Positions 20,201 through 28,341 of a DNA stretch of 41,865 bases are shown piece by piece; positions within the stretch are counted from its first letter, which is position 1, and each line of letters opens with the position of its first letter. Origin of the DNA: Acidobacteriota bacterium. GTDB lineage: Bacteria > Acidobacteriota > Thermoanaerobaculia > Thermoanaerobaculales > Thermoanaerobaculaceae. The position numbers and the translations under genes were made by a program. The DNA is taken from NCBI GenBank assembly GCA_003158745.1, contig PMLC01000011.1:1-41865 (forward strand). Direction: 5' to 3'. The notes below the pieces were generated by a model. That model was given only the letters and a program-made list of their open reading frames with translations. It had not been told where the DNA came from and ran no database searches.

Positions 20201-20620
20201 GTGTTCAAGAAGCTGATCAAGTGGGCACGAACCAAGTCTCCGTGGGTGCTCCACTTCAACTCCGGGGCGTGCAATGCGTGCGATATCGAGATCCTCGCGG
20301 CGTTGATGCCGCACTACGACCTGGAGCGTTTCGGGGTGCAGCTCAAGGCCACGCCGCGGCACGCCGATGTGTTGCTCTGCAGCGGGCCGGTGACCAAGCA
20401 GATTGCGCCGCGCCTGAAGCGCATCTACGAGCAGATGCCCGAGCCGAAAGCAGTCGTGGCCGTCGGAGCCTGTGCCTGCTCGGGAGGAGCCTTCCGCGGT
20501 TGCTACAACGTCCTGGAGGGCGTCGATCAGATTATTCCTGTGGCTGCGTACATCCCCGGCTGTCCGATCAAGCCGGAGGCGCTCATCGATGGCGTCGCCA
20601 AGCTCCTCGGCAAAGCGTGA
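20201..20620 (+). CDS. [NiFe]-hydrogenase small subunit, NuoB/HyfI/MbhJ-like
   Basis: Electron-transfer subunit of 139 residues carrying the proximal [4Fe-4S] cluster next to the Ni-Fe site. The ligands are Cys24 and Cys27 in GACNACDIE, Cys91 in GACACSGG and Cys121 in PGCPIKP. The spaced C-x-x-C is the hydrogenase pattern; complex I NuoB has two adjacent cysteines instead. The length is typical of group 4 small subunits, which lack the extra clusters of uptake hydrogenases. It starts with GTG at 20201 after GGTTGGAGG, 15 bases from the NuoA-like stop. Confidence 0.92.
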   Translation: MFKKLIKWARTKSPWVLHFNSGACNACDIEILAALMPHYDLERFGVQLKATPRHADVLLCSGPVTKQIAPRLKRIYEQMPEPKAVVAVGACACSGGAFRGCYNVLEGVDQIIPVAAYIPGCPIKPEALIDGVAKLLGKA

Positions 20621-20639
20621 GCGACGAACGGAGGTCAGA

Positions 20640-21110
20640 ATGGTAGCCCGTGACTACGAAACCGATCTGAAAGTGCTCTTCCCGGGCTCGGAGGTGAAAC
20701 GGAGCGAGCCGCGCTACTTCTGGGTTGGAATCGAGCGCGATGCGCTCCTGGATGCGGTCAGGACCCTCAGAGACAAACTCGGAATCCACCACCTCACCAC
20801 GATCGTAGGTGAGGATATGCGCGATCATTTTCTGCTTTCGTACATCATGTCGGGGGAGATCGTGGTCGTGCTCCAGGTCAAGGTGGACCGGGACAAGCCC
20901 GAGGTGCCAACCCTGGCCAACCTGATCGCCGGCGCCGTGGTGTACGAGCGCGAGCTGCACGACCTCTTCGGGATCGTGCCGGTCGGCCACCCTGATCTGC
21001 GCCGCCAGGTGCTGCCAGAGGACTGGCCGGCGGGGGTGTACCCCCTCCGGAAAGACGCCGTGTTGCCCAAGCCAACCGTTGAGGGTGAAGGGGGGGAGCC
21101 CAATGCCTGA
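20640..21110 (+). CDS. NuoC-like hydrogenase subunit
   Basis: A 156-residue soluble protein homologous to the 30-kDa subunit of complex I and the N-terminal half of HycE/HyfG. The signature VYERELHDLFGI (residues 101-112) and the nearby HPDLRRQVLPEDWPAGVYPLRKD stretch are diagnostic. It is a scaffold that clamps the large and small subunits. Here it is a separate gene, unlike the fused NuoCD-type HycE and HyfG of E. coli. The ATG at 20640 follows GGAGGTCAGA; its stop lies inside the first codons of the large subunit. Confidence 0.9.
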   Translation: MVARDYETDLKVLFPGSEVKRSEPRYFWVGIERDALLDAVRTLRDKLGIHHLTTIVGEDMRDHFLLSYIMSGEIVVVLQVKVDRDKPEVPTLANLIAGAVVYERELHDLFGIVPVGHPDLRRQVLPEDWPAGVYPLRKDAVLPKPTVEGEGGEPNA

Positions 21111-22299
21111 GACCATTCATCTGCCGATGGGACCGCAGCACCCGTTCCTCAAGGAGCCGGCGAAGTTCGACTTCGACATCCAAGGCGAGGAAATCGTCGG
21201 CGCCCGGATGCAGATGGGCTACAACCACCGCGGGATCGAGAAGCTGTGCGAGGACCGCAACTACTACCAGTGTCTCTTCATCCTCGAGCGGATTTGCGGG
21301 ATTTGCTCGCACTCGCACACCACAGCCTTCGTACAGGCGACCGAGAAGCTCCTGGGGCTCGAGGTCCCAAAGCGCGGCCTGTACCTGCGGACGCTGGTGT
21401 GCGAGCTGGAGCGGCTGCACTCGCATCTGCTCTGGCTAGGGGTCGCCGCCCATGAGGTCGGGTTCGACACCCTGTTCATGCTGGTCTGGCGCGACCGCGA
21501 GATCGTGATGGAGATTCTCGAGGAGATCAGCGGGAACCGCGTCAACTACGCCATCAACACGATCGGCGGGGTTCGCCGCGACCTGACCGAGGAGCAGCGC
21601 AAGAAGATCCTGGCCATGCTCGAACCGCTTCTCGCCCGCACCGAGTATTACGCCGGAATCGGCACCAATGAGCCGTCGTTCGTCGGCCGCATCAGGGGCG
21701 TCGGCCGAATGTCCAAGGAGCGCGCGATCGAGAAGTGCGCCGTTGGCCCGTTCGGGCGTGCGTCGGGCGTGGACATGGACATCCGGCGAGACGACCCCTA
21801 CGGCGCCTACCCGGACCTCGAGTTCAAGGTCATCACCTCCGACGAATGCGACATCTACGGCCGAGTGCTCGTCAGGGTTTTCGAGATCGTCGAGTCCTGC
21901 AAGCTGGTCAGGCAGATCCTCGAGAACCTACCCGAGGGCGAGATCGCGGTCAAGAAGGTGATGCGGCGTGTCCCCGCTGGGGCGGCAATTTCCCGCTACG
22001 AGGCGCCGCGCGGCGAGGACGTGCACTGGGTCCGCGGCAACGGCACCGAGAAGCCGGAGCGGGTGAAGGTGCGCGCGCCCACGATGGCGAACCTCGAGGC
22101 CGCAACCGAGTCGGTTGTCGGGGCGCTGGTGGCGGACATCCCGATCGCCATCGCCTCCATCGACCCGTGCTTCTCCTGCACCGACAGGACGACGGTGGCC
22201 CTCAACGACCGGAGGCGCGGCCGCCGGCTCACGACCTGGGCCGAGCTGCGCCAACACGGCATCGACTGGTACCGGAAGAACAAGGGGATTTCGTTCTAA
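21103..22299 (+). CDS. group 4 [NiFe]-hydrogenase large subunit (NuoD-like, catalytic)
   Basis: Catalytic subunit of 398 residues that would reduce protons or oxidise H2. Both Ni-Fe binding motifs are complete: ERICGICSH with Cys65 and Cys68, and DPCFSCTDR with Cys356 and Cys359. True complex I NuoD lacks these cysteines. After Arg362 there is a 36-residue C-terminal extension starting TTVALND. The same arrangement, DPCxSCTDR followed by a tail of about 32 residues, is found in E. coli HycE, where HycI cuts after the Arg; a HycI-like gene ends this cluster. The start at 21103 overlaps the NuoC-like stop by eight bases, behind a G-rich ribosome site. The full cysteine set excludes the hydrogenase-related Ehr type that has lost the metal site. 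Confidence 0.94.
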   Translation: MPETIHLPMGPQHPFLKEPAKFDFDIQGEEIVGARMQMGYNHRGIEKLCEDRNYYQCLFILERICGICSHSHTTAFVQATEKLLGLEVPKRGLYLRTLVCELERLHSHLLWLGVAAHEVGFDTLFMLVWRDREIVMEILEEISGNRVNYAINTIGGVRRDLTEEQRKKILAMLEPLLARTEYYAGIGTNEPSFVGRIRGVGRMSKERAIEKCAVGPFGRASGVDMDIRRDDPYGAYPDLEFKVITSDECDIYGRVLVRVFEIVESCKLVRQILENLPEGEIAVKKVMRRVPAGAAISRYEAPRGEDVHWVRGNGTEKPERVKVRAPTMANLEAATESVVGALVADIPIAIASIDPCFSCTDRTTVALNDRRRGRRLTTWAELRQHGIDWYRKNKGISF

Positions 22300-22310
22300 C
22301 GGGGGATGGC

Positions 22311-23357
22311 ATGAACGCGCTCAAGGTCGCCTTGTACATCCTGGTCTACCCGGGATTCCTCTTCCAGTCCGGCTTCTCCACGTTCCTGGAGTGGTTGGAC
22401 CGGAAGGTCTACGCGCGGATGCAGAACCGGCGAGGCCCCATGTACACCGGGTGGGCCGGGATTCTCCAGCCGATCGCCGACATCGTGAAGCTCCTCTCCA
22501 AGGAGGACATCGTACCGGCGGCAGCGGACCAGCGAGCTTTCGCGTTCATGCCAATCCTCTCCCTCGCGGCAGTGTTCACGGCGGGGCTCTATCTCCCCGT
22601 CTGGCACTTGCGGTCGTTCAACTCGTTCGAGGGCGACCTGATCGTCGTCCTGTACCTGCTCACCATCCCGTCGTTCGCGCTCTTCCTTGCGGGGTGGTTC
22701 TCGGTGAGCCCCTACAGCCTGCTCGGCGCCACCCGCGTACTGACCCAGCTCTTCGCCTACGAGGTGCCGTTCTTCATGGCGGTCCTGACGCCCGCGGTTC
22801 TCGCGGGCAGCTGGCAGATCTCGAAGATCGCGATCTTCCCGTGGACCGTCGCCGGCCACTGGTGGGTGATCCCGATCGAGCTGATCGCCTTCGTCGTGGC
22901 GATCCTCGCCCTCCAGGCCAAGCTCGAGCGCGTCCCGTTCGACATCCCCGAGGCCGAGACCGAGGTGGTGGGCGGCCCGCTCACCGAGTACAGCGGCAAG
23001 AAGCTCGCCATCTTCCGCCTACAGAAGGACATCCTCATGTACGTCGGCGCGGCGCTCGTCGCGTGCGTGTTCCTCGGCGGGTTCGGCGCGCTGCCGCAGG
23101 GCGGCGACCAGGCGAGCATCGGCGTCCTCGGCCTCGTCTTCGGCGGTTACCTAGGCGGTGTCGCGGGGTTGTTGCTCGGAGTGGTGGGCCTGCTTCTCAA
23201 AACCACGCTGGTCGTGTTCCTGCTGTCGACGCTGCGCGCCGCCTGCGCGCGCATCCGGATCGACCAGATCGTGCGCTTCTCATGGCGCTATCTGGCGCCG
23301 TGGAGCGTCGCGCAGTTCCTCATCGTGCTTCTTCTCAAGGCGAAGGGAGCGGTGTAG
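22311..23357 (+). CDS. NuoH-like hydrogenase membrane anchor (HyfC/MbhM-like)
   Basis: A 348-residue, roughly eight-helix subunit that anchors the hydrogenase module in the membrane. LEWLDRKVYARMQNRRGP (residues 26-43), GILQPIADIVKLLSKEDIVP (50-69) and ERVPFDIPEAETE (206-218) followed by LTEYSG (224-229) match the conserved loops of complex I NuoH. The KED following the LQP-AD block is closer in feel to complex I and Fpo than to the shorter HycD. The acidic loop is the proposed relay from the redox site into the membrane arm. ATG at 22311, after GGGGGATGGC, is 11 bases past the large-subunit stop. Confidence 0.93.
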   Translation: MNALKVALYILVYPGFLFQSGFSTFLEWLDRKVYARMQNRRGPMYTGWAGILQPIADIVKLLSKEDIVPAAADQRAFAFMPILSLAAVFTAGLYLPVWHLRSFNSFEGDLIVVLYLLTIPSFALFLAGWFSVSPYSLLGATRVLTQLFAYEVPFFMAVLTPAVLAGSWQISKIAIFPWTVAGHWWVIPIELIAFVVAILALQAKLERVPFDIPEAETEVVGGPLTEYSGKKLAIFRLQKDILMYVGAALVACVFLGGFGALPQGGDQASIGVLGLVFGGYLGGVAGLLLGVVGLLLKTTLVVFLLSTLRAACARIRIDQIVRFSWRYLAPWSVAQFLIVLLLKAKGAV

Positions 23358-23360
23358 GTC

Positions 23361-23759
23361 ATGACGAAAGCAGGCGCGCTCGTACCCGAGCTTTTCCGCA
23401 ACCTCAACCGTCGGCCGGTCACCCGCTTCTACCCGTTCGAGAAAGCGGAGGTGCCTGAGCGCTTCCGCGGCACCCCGCGGTTTAGGTCCGACAACTGCAT
23501 CGGCTGTAAGGTCTGCATGCGTGATTGCCCATCGGACGCCATCCACATCGAGGTCCAGACGATTCCCTCGACCGAACCGCAGATCGAGGGGCAGCCGGCT
23601 CCGAAGCCCAAGAAGAAGATCACAATGATCCTCTACCTCGACCGGTGCGTACACTGTGAACGGTGCGCGGAGGTCTGCCCGAAGGACGCTATCTTCCTCG
23701 ACACGGAGTTCGAGCTCGCCAATTTCTCCCGCGACGCCCTCAGGCTCGTGCAGGAGTGA
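23361..23759 (+). CDS. NuoI-like 2x[4Fe-4S] ferredoxin subunit
   Basis: A 132-residue polyferredoxin subunit passing electrons from an external donor, presumably ferredoxin, to the small subunit. Two classical motifs are present: Cys46, Cys49, Cys52 and Cys56 (CIGCKVCMRDCP), and Cys96, Cys99, Cys102 and Cys106 (CVHCERCAEVCP). They are separated by a Pro/Lys-rich linker (EPQIEGQPAPKPKKK). The ATG at 23361 is three bases after the NuoH-like stop. No NuoE, NuoF or NuoG homologue follows, so no NADH-oxidising module is encoded here. Confidence 0.92.
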   Translation: MTKAGALVPELFRNLNRRPVTRFYPFEKAEVPERFRGTPRFRSDNCIGCKVCMRDCPSDAIHIEVQTIPSTEPQIEGQPAPKPKKKITMILYLDRCVHCERCAEVCPKDAIFLDTEFELANFSRDALRLVQE

Positions 23760-23785
23760 AAGGGACTCGCGCTCGAAACTCGATG

Positions 23786-23834
23786 GCCAGCGCTTCTGGC
23801 TTCTTGCAGCGCTCACCCCAACCGGTGGGCGCTG
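23786..23834 (+). promoter_or_regulatory. two stem-loops between the ferredoxin subunit and the maturation protease
   Basis: The only sizeable gap in the cluster (112 bases) contains two hairpins. The first has a 5-bp stem GCCAG/CTGGC around a five-base loop (23786-23800). The second has an 11-bp stem with one G-U pair around CCAACC (arms 23807-23817 and 23824-23834). No T-run follows. They may lower read-through into, or adjust expression of, the protease relative to the structural genes; this is inference. Confidence 0.4.
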
Positions 23835-23871
23835 CCGGTTTCGCCATTCCCCAACAGCGTAAAGTGAAGCC

Positions 23872-24426
23872 GTGGTGAGGCGATCGATCGCTCCGGCCGA
23901 ACGCTTGCGTCGACTGCTCGTGCGCGTCAGGCAGCATGGCCTTCGGCTTCTCGTCCTCGGGATCGGCAACGAGATGCTGGGCGACGACGCGGTGGGTCAC
24001 CTGCTGGCGCGGGACCTCGCCTCGATAGAGAGCGAGGGCTACCTGTCCGTTCCGGTCGGCGTGGCGATCGAGAACGCCGCTCACCTCGTCTCGCGCCACC
24101 GCGCGGATATCGTCATCCTCATTGATGCAGCCGAGGGTATCGGACGTTCCGAGTGGGGATTCGTACAACCCTCCCGCCTCGACTCGTCCTGCCACTCGAC
24201 GCACTCGGTGCCGCTCTCGCTGCTCGTCACCGCCTGGAAGGCCGAGCATCCCGATCTCGAGGTCCACTTCATCGGCGTTCGGCCCTCCTCGAGCGGTTTC
24301 GGCGACGCCCTTTCCGACGGCGTCGCTGCCGGCAGGGCGGAAATCGAGAGGGTCTTCAGGGAGCTGCTCGGGCCGGGCGCACCCGCGTCGTCACCCCGAC
24401 CTCCGCGACAACGACGAGCGGGATGA
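23872..24426 (+). CDS. hycI: hydrogenase maturation endopeptidase, HycI-type
   Basis: Protease that removes the C-terminal extension of the large subunit after nickel insertion. LLVLGIGNEMLGDDAVGHLLARDL (about 26-49) is the family signature; Glu34, Asp85 in VILIDAAEG and His111 in STHSVPLSLL fit the three nickel-sensing residues of HycI/HybD. STHSVPL resembles the THNMPL of HycI. The start is GTG at 23872, with a longer basic N-terminus than usual and an unrelated Pro/Arg-rich C-terminal tail (about the last 20 residues). The total of 184 residues therefore exceeds the usual 150-160. It closes the hydrogenase cluster. The hyp genes needed for Ni-Fe insertion are not in the window. Confidence 0.87.
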   Translation: MVRRSIAPAERLRRLLVRVRQHGLRLLVLGIGNEMLGDDAVGHLLARDLASIESEGYLSVPVGVAIENAAHLVSRHRADIVILIDAAEGIGRSEWGFVQPSRLDSSCHSTHSVPLSLLVTAWKAEHPDLEVHFIGVRPSSSGFGDALSDGVAAGRAEIERVFRELLGPGAPASSPRPPRQRRAG

Positions 24427-24595
24427 ACCCCGTGAAGCTACGCGGGAAGGGCCGGACACCGCCAAGGAGGACAGACCCACCCACGATCACGGCCGCTAAG
24501 CCGAGGAGAGCGGTTTCCGACGCCTCCCGCAGCGTTCCGCCGGCGTGCGACCCGGGCGATGCCGACTCGTTTCAGACCTCACGCCGGCCGCGCAG

Positions 24596-24766
24596 AGAAA
24601 GCGAGTGAAGTGAAAGGTCAGAGGGAAGGCAGGAACCGCCCGGTTCAGTTCGGTGGGTTCTTGCCTTTCGTTTGGCGTTTGACCTCTCCCGTTTGACTTC
24701 TTCCTTCGCACCTTCGAACCTGGGAACATTCGAACCTTCGAACGGTCCTTGGCCCCTCTGCTCCCC
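24596..24766. repeat. copy of the modular intergenic repeat (minus orientation)
   Basis: The spacer 24427-24774 between hycI and the convergent DUF4340 gene has no recognised gene. Its right part (24705-24766), read on the minus strand, runs GGGGAGCAGAGGGG, then repeated TTCGAAGGTTCGAA-type units. That is the same module order seen near 31821-31892 and 29496-29547 on the plus strand. The left part is irregular, with short repeats such as GTTTGAC and AAGTGAA. Confidence 0.6.
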
Positions 24767-24774
24767 AGCTCCCG

Positions 24775-26151
24775 CTACTTCTTGACTGGCGCGGTCGCAG
24801 CGGGCTTCGCGGTCGCGGCGGGCTTCGCGGTTGGAGTGGGTGTCGGCTTCGGCTTCGCCAGCGAGGCCGGATCCGCCAGGATCTCCTTGATCTTGGCAGC
24901 GTCCACCGAGAGGGCGCCGGTCCGGCCGGCCACGACAGCCAGCGCGTCGGGTGTTCCAGCGTAGAACGTCGCGTCGACGGAGACCCCGCCCTCGCAGGAG
25001 AGCTTGATGCGCCCGATCGGCGCGCCCGAGGGCTTCGGCTGGTCGAACGCCTTGACCCGAAGGTCTGCCAAGCCAGTCAGGCGGCGGCTCACGGCATCCG
25101 CATCCACCTCGGCGGCGCCGGCCTTCCAGATCCCGTCCTTCCGATCGAGCGAGGCCTTGCTCGTGCCCGCCCCGATCTCGAGTTTGTCCGCCGTCCACGA
25201 GTCGAACGAGACGAGCTGCGTCGAGCGCCACTCCTGCCACGGCACGCCGAGGCGCGAAACGGTCTTCCCGTCCACCCAGAACACCCGCTCGCCACGCCTG
25301 CACGCAACCTGCTTGCCGTCTTTGGCATCGCGCTCGTTGCCGAAGTCGAGAACGATCGGGGCGGCCTTGGCGTCGCGCTTGACGATGGTCACCCCGAACC
25401 TGCGCGGCTCGAGGCCGAGCGCCTTGAGGTCCGGGGCGCTGTCGACGAACTCCTTGATGCGGGCGCCAGAGATATCGCCGATGAAGCCGTCCGCTCGATC
25501 GCGATCCGCGAGATCGGCCGCTGGCGCGCTGATCGTCCACACCGTGCCGGCGTGCGCAAGAACGAGTTGTCCGGCCGGTGACGCCACCGTCACTGACGCG
25601 ACGTCGCCCGCATACACCTGCGCCAGTTCGTCCGAGCGCCACGCAGCGAGGTCCTTGTCGAGGTCGTTCCCGATGTACTTGTTGACGAGGTAGACGCTCT
25701 CGCCGGTTATCATCGCGGCGCGCTGGTTCCCGAGCGGGAGCTCGCCTCCGAGCTTGAGCGTGTAGCTCTTGCCCGCCTCGTCCTCAACGGACACACGGAG
25801 CGGGGGCTTGTCGAGGCCGAAATCGGAGAGCTTGACCTCGGTCGCCTTGAACGTGCGCTCCGCCTTGAGGCCAGAGATCGAAAACAGCAGGCTCGAGACC
25901 GCGCCCTGGTTGGCCTGGTCGGCGAGCGGCGCCTTGAGGGCCCATGTGTCCTTGTTCTTGACGAGTTCGAACGTACCGTGGGAGTTGGTGACCACGACCT
26001 TCTTCGCCTTGGCCTGGTCGAACCCGACGAAGAGCCTGTCCGCCTGCTCCTTGCGCTCGTCGGTCGTCGGCTGGTGGCGCTCGTAGAGCAGGATGTACGC
26101 GCCAAGCCCCACGACCACGAGCGTCAGAGCGATCAGTCGGCCGATTCGCAT
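24775..26151 (-). CDS. DUF4340 domain protein of a Gld-like ABC exporter operon
   Basis: A 458-residue protein with one N-terminal membrane helix (LIALTLVVVGLGAYILLY) and a large extracytoplasmic beta-rich region made of repeated DUF4340 units. LFVGFDQAKAKKVVVTNSHGTFELVKNKDTWALKAPLADQANQ is the typical first unit. The C-terminus is a Lys/Pro/Thr/Ala low-complexity tail. The ATG at 26151 is chosen because AGGAGG lies five bases before it; a GTG at 26157 is inside that site. It lies nine bases downstream of the GldG-like gene. This domain is regularly found last in ABC operons with GldA/F/G-like components; its biochemical role is not known. Confidence 0.85.
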   Translation of the reverse strand: MRIGRLIALTLVVVGLGAYILLYERHQPTTDERKEQADRLFVGFDQAKAKKVVVTNSHGTFELVKNKDTWALKAPLADQANQGAVSSLLFSISGLKAERTFKATEVKLSDFGLDKPPLRVSVEDEAGKSYTLKLGGELPLGNQRAAMITGESVYLVNKYIGNDLDKDLAAWRSDELAQVYAGDVASVTVASPAGQLVLAHAGTVWTISAPAADLADRDRADGFIGDISGARIKEFVDSAPDLKALGLEPRRFGVTIVKRDAKAAPIVLDFGNERDAKDGKQVACRRGERVFWVDGKTVSRLGVPWQEWRSTQLVSFDSWTADKLEIGAGTSKASLDRKDGIWKAGAAEVDADAVSRRLTGLADLRVKAFDQPKPSGAPIGRIKLSCEGGVSVDATFYAGTPDALAVVAGRTGALSVDAAKIKEILADPASLAKPKPTPTPTAKPAATAKPAATAPVKK

Positions 26152-26160
26152 GCGCACCTC

Positions 26161-27597
26161 CTAGCGCCGGCGGCGCCACCACACGGCGACGCCGAGGGCA
26201 ATTGCGCACGCCGGGAGCCCAATCAGGGAGATCAGCAGGACGCGCTGCATCTGCCCGGCCGACAGGAAGAGCTGCACCTGCTCCGGCGAGCGCGGTGCGA
26301 TGCCGAGCGCCTGCTCCTGCTTCGCGAGCCAGTCGACCGCGTTGAGCGCGAGGTTGGCGTTCCCAGCGTTTCCGAGGTACTGGTTGGCGGCGAACGCCGA
26401 GTTGCCGAACACCACGAGGCGCCAGCCGTTCTCCTTGTCCTTGTCCGACTGCGCGGCCACTCCGAGAGGGGCAGGCCCCGGCGTGTCGCCTGGGGCTTTC
26501 TTGAGCTCCAGTTGGCCCGCGGCGTTGACTGCGAGGTTGCGCTGCCCCCAACCCTGGTCCGAGGTGGTGAGCAGGATCGTGGAACTCGCCCCCGGGGCCG
26601 TGGCGGTGGTCACCGACCGCGCGACCGGCAGCAGCACTGCAAGACCCTGCATGCCATCAACAACCGGGTGGGAGTGGAACTCGCTGACGTACACCGCGGA
26701 CAGGTCGAAGAACGGCAGCCGGCGGCCTGGGTCTATCACGAGGTCCTCGTTGACCTGAACGCCGTACGCCTTGAGGAAGTCCTCGAGGCCCGATGGACGG
26801 CTGCGGGCACCCAGCACCGGATCGAGCAGGACGAGCGCGCGCCCACCCTTGTCGAGGTAGCCCTTGAGAGCCGTCTTCTCCTGGTCGGCAAACGGGGCGC
26901 TCGGCCCCGCGATCACCAGCAGGTCACAGTCTGCCGGAATCGAGCCGGAGAGCAGCGAGGTCTTCTGCACGTCCAGGTTGTCGCGCTTGATGGCGTCCCT
27001 CAGCTGCGAGTAGCCGTCGCCGTCCATCCCGTCGGGGTCGTGCTCGCCGTGGCCGGTCGCGAAGTACACCTTCGGCACCTTCGGGTTGACCACGCCTAGG
27101 ATCGCCGAGGTGAACTGCTCCTCACCCTTGAACCCCTTCATCTTGGGCGCCTGGCCCATCTGCATCCCTGAGTAGTCGTAGTCCGCGAGTTGCTCCGACG
27201 TCACGTACTTCTTGCGGCCTGCGGCCGCGAACACGACGGTGTTCGCAGACGACACGCCGAACTCCTGCGCGAGTGTCTTGGTGCGGAGAGGGTCGCGCTC
27301 CGGATCGATGTACTCGACCTGGATCTTCGGCGAGGCCGCCTTGTAGCGGTCCAAGAGCTCCTTCGTCTCGGAGAACAGCGGCGTCGATGGGGTCATGAGG
27401 ACGACCACCCGAACGTCGGTTGCGATCCCCTTGAGGACGTTCTTGCTCTTCTCGGAGAGCGTGTAGAGCTTCGAAGAGGTCCAGTCGCTGCGTGCGTAGT
27501 GGCGGTAGCCGATCCAGTTGAGCATGCCGACCAGGGCCACGGCCAGGACGATGCCCGCGCCGGCGCTTGAAGCAGCGAAGACGGTCTGTTTGCGCAT
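26161..27597 (-). CDS. GldG-like ABC transporter auxiliary protein
   Basis: A 478-residue protein with an N-terminal helix (GAGIVLAVALVGMLNWIGYRHYARSDWT), a large extracytoplasmic domain and a C-terminal helix (VLLISLIGLPACAIALGVAVWW) followed by an Arg tail. SSKLYTLSEKSKNVLKGIATDVRVVVLMTP and VYFATGHGEHDPD are hallmarks of the GldG/ABC-transporter-associated family, whose central fold resembles an amidotransferase-like domain without an obvious catalytic triad. The start ATG follows GGGGAGGT and lies three bases beyond the permease stop. It works with the adjacent permease and ATPase; the transported substrate is unknown. Gliding is not implied, since homologues are common in non-gliding bacteria. 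Confidence 0.87.
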   Translation of the reverse strand: MRKQTVFAASSAGAGIVLAVALVGMLNWIGYRHYARSDWTSSKLYTLSEKSKNVLKGIATDVRVVVLMTPSTPLFSETKELLDRYKAASPKIQVEYIDPERDPLRTKTLAQEFGVSSANTVVFAAAGRKKYVTSEQLADYDYSGMQMGQAPKMKGFKGEEQFTSAILGVVNPKVPKVYFATGHGEHDPDGMDGDGYSQLRDAIKRDNLDVQKTSLLSGSIPADCDLLVIAGPSAPFADQEKTALKGYLDKGGRALVLLDPVLGARSRPSGLEDFLKAYGVQVNEDLVIDPGRRLPFFDLSAVYVSEFHSHPVVDGMQGLAVLLPVARSVTTATAPGASSTILLTTSDQGWGQRNLAVNAAGQLELKKAPGDTPGPAPLGVAAQSDKDKENGWRLVVFGNSAFAANQYLGNAGNANLALNAVDWLAKQEQALGIAPRSPEQVQLFLSAGQMQRVLLISLIGLPACAIALGVAVWWRRRR

Positions 27598-27600
27598 CGC

Positions 27601-28341
27601 TTACCTCCCCTTGCTCGCTTCCAGCGCCTTGGTGGCGAGGAAGAGGAAGAGCCCGGTCAGGCTCAGGTTGTAGACGACGTGGCGGGAGTCGACGATCCCC
27701 TTGGCGAAGTCGTCCATGTGACTCCAGAGATTCATGTAACCGAGGGCGCCCTTCAGCGCCGCCCCGGTCACTAGGTTCTCCACCAGGCCGAGCGAGAAGA
27801 CGACGACCAGCACCGCGAACGCGAGGATCGCCGCGATGATCTGGTTGCGGACCAGGGCTGAGGTGAGCAGGCCCACGGAGAGGAACAGCGACCCGAGCAG
27901 CGCGATCCCGAGGTATCCCGCCCAGACCGGCCCGAAGTCGATCTTGGCGTGGCTCGCGAGGATCGCAACGTACACCCAGGTCGGCAGCCACAGGAACAGG
28001 TAAAACACGAACGCAGCGAGGAACTTCCCGATCACGACCTGGGCCTCGCTGACTGGCGAGGTGAGAAGCACCTCGAGGGTCCCGGTCCGGCGCTCCTCCG
28101 CGAGAAGGCGCATCGTGATCACCGGCACGACGAACAGCAGGTAGAGCCAGAAGAAGATCGTGCCGCCGAACATCAGCTTCAGGGGCGCCATCGCCTGGAC
28201 GCTGGGGTTGTTGAGGAACGCCACGATCAGGTAGAAGACGTACCCGTTGATGAACAGGAACGCAGTCAGCACCACGTATGCGAGCGGCGAGGAGAAGTAC
28301 GCCAGCAGCTCGCGCTGCACGAGTGCGAAGAGCTTACGCAT
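27601..28341 (-). CDS. ABC-2 type permease, GldF-like
   Basis: A 246-residue, six-helix permease starting MRKLFALVQRELLAYFSSPLAYVVLTAFLFINGYVFY, which is the ABC-2/GldF opening. A central block, RLLAEERRTGTLEVLLTSPVSEAQVVIGKFLAAF, is the conserved cytoplasmic loop of this family. ATG 28341 has GAGGAGGTGG upstream and overlaps the ATPase stop by eight bases, so it is translationally coupled. An in-frame longer reading with 14 extra residues lacks a ribosome site and overlaps the ATPase further. Confidence 0.9.
   Translation of the reverse strand: MRKLFALVQRELLAYFSSPLAYVVLTAFLFINGYVFYLIVAFLNNPSVQAMAPLKLMFGGTIFFWLYLLFVVPVITMRLLAEERRTGTLEVLLTSPVSEAQVVIGKFLAAFVFYLFLWLPTWVYVAILASHAKIDFGPVWAGYLGIALLGSLFLSVGLLTSALVRNQIIAAILAFAVLVVVFSLGLVENLVTGAALKGALGYMNLWSHMDDFAKGIVDSRHVVYNLSLTGLFLFLATKALEASKGR

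Noticed and set aside
14356-23759. Reading the cluster as an ordinary NADH or F420 complex I operon.
   Set aside because: The NuoD-like subunit has both RxCGxC and DPCxxC motifs, the NuoB-like subunit has the hydrogenase C-x-x-C spacing, a HycI-type protease is present, and NuoEFG are absent.
24370-24560. Minus-strand frame (ALLGLAAVIVGGSVLLGGVRPFP...) that looks like a membrane protein fragment behind hycI.
   Set aside because: It has no upstream start, begins right after a stop and runs antisense into hycI; most likely a compositional shadow.
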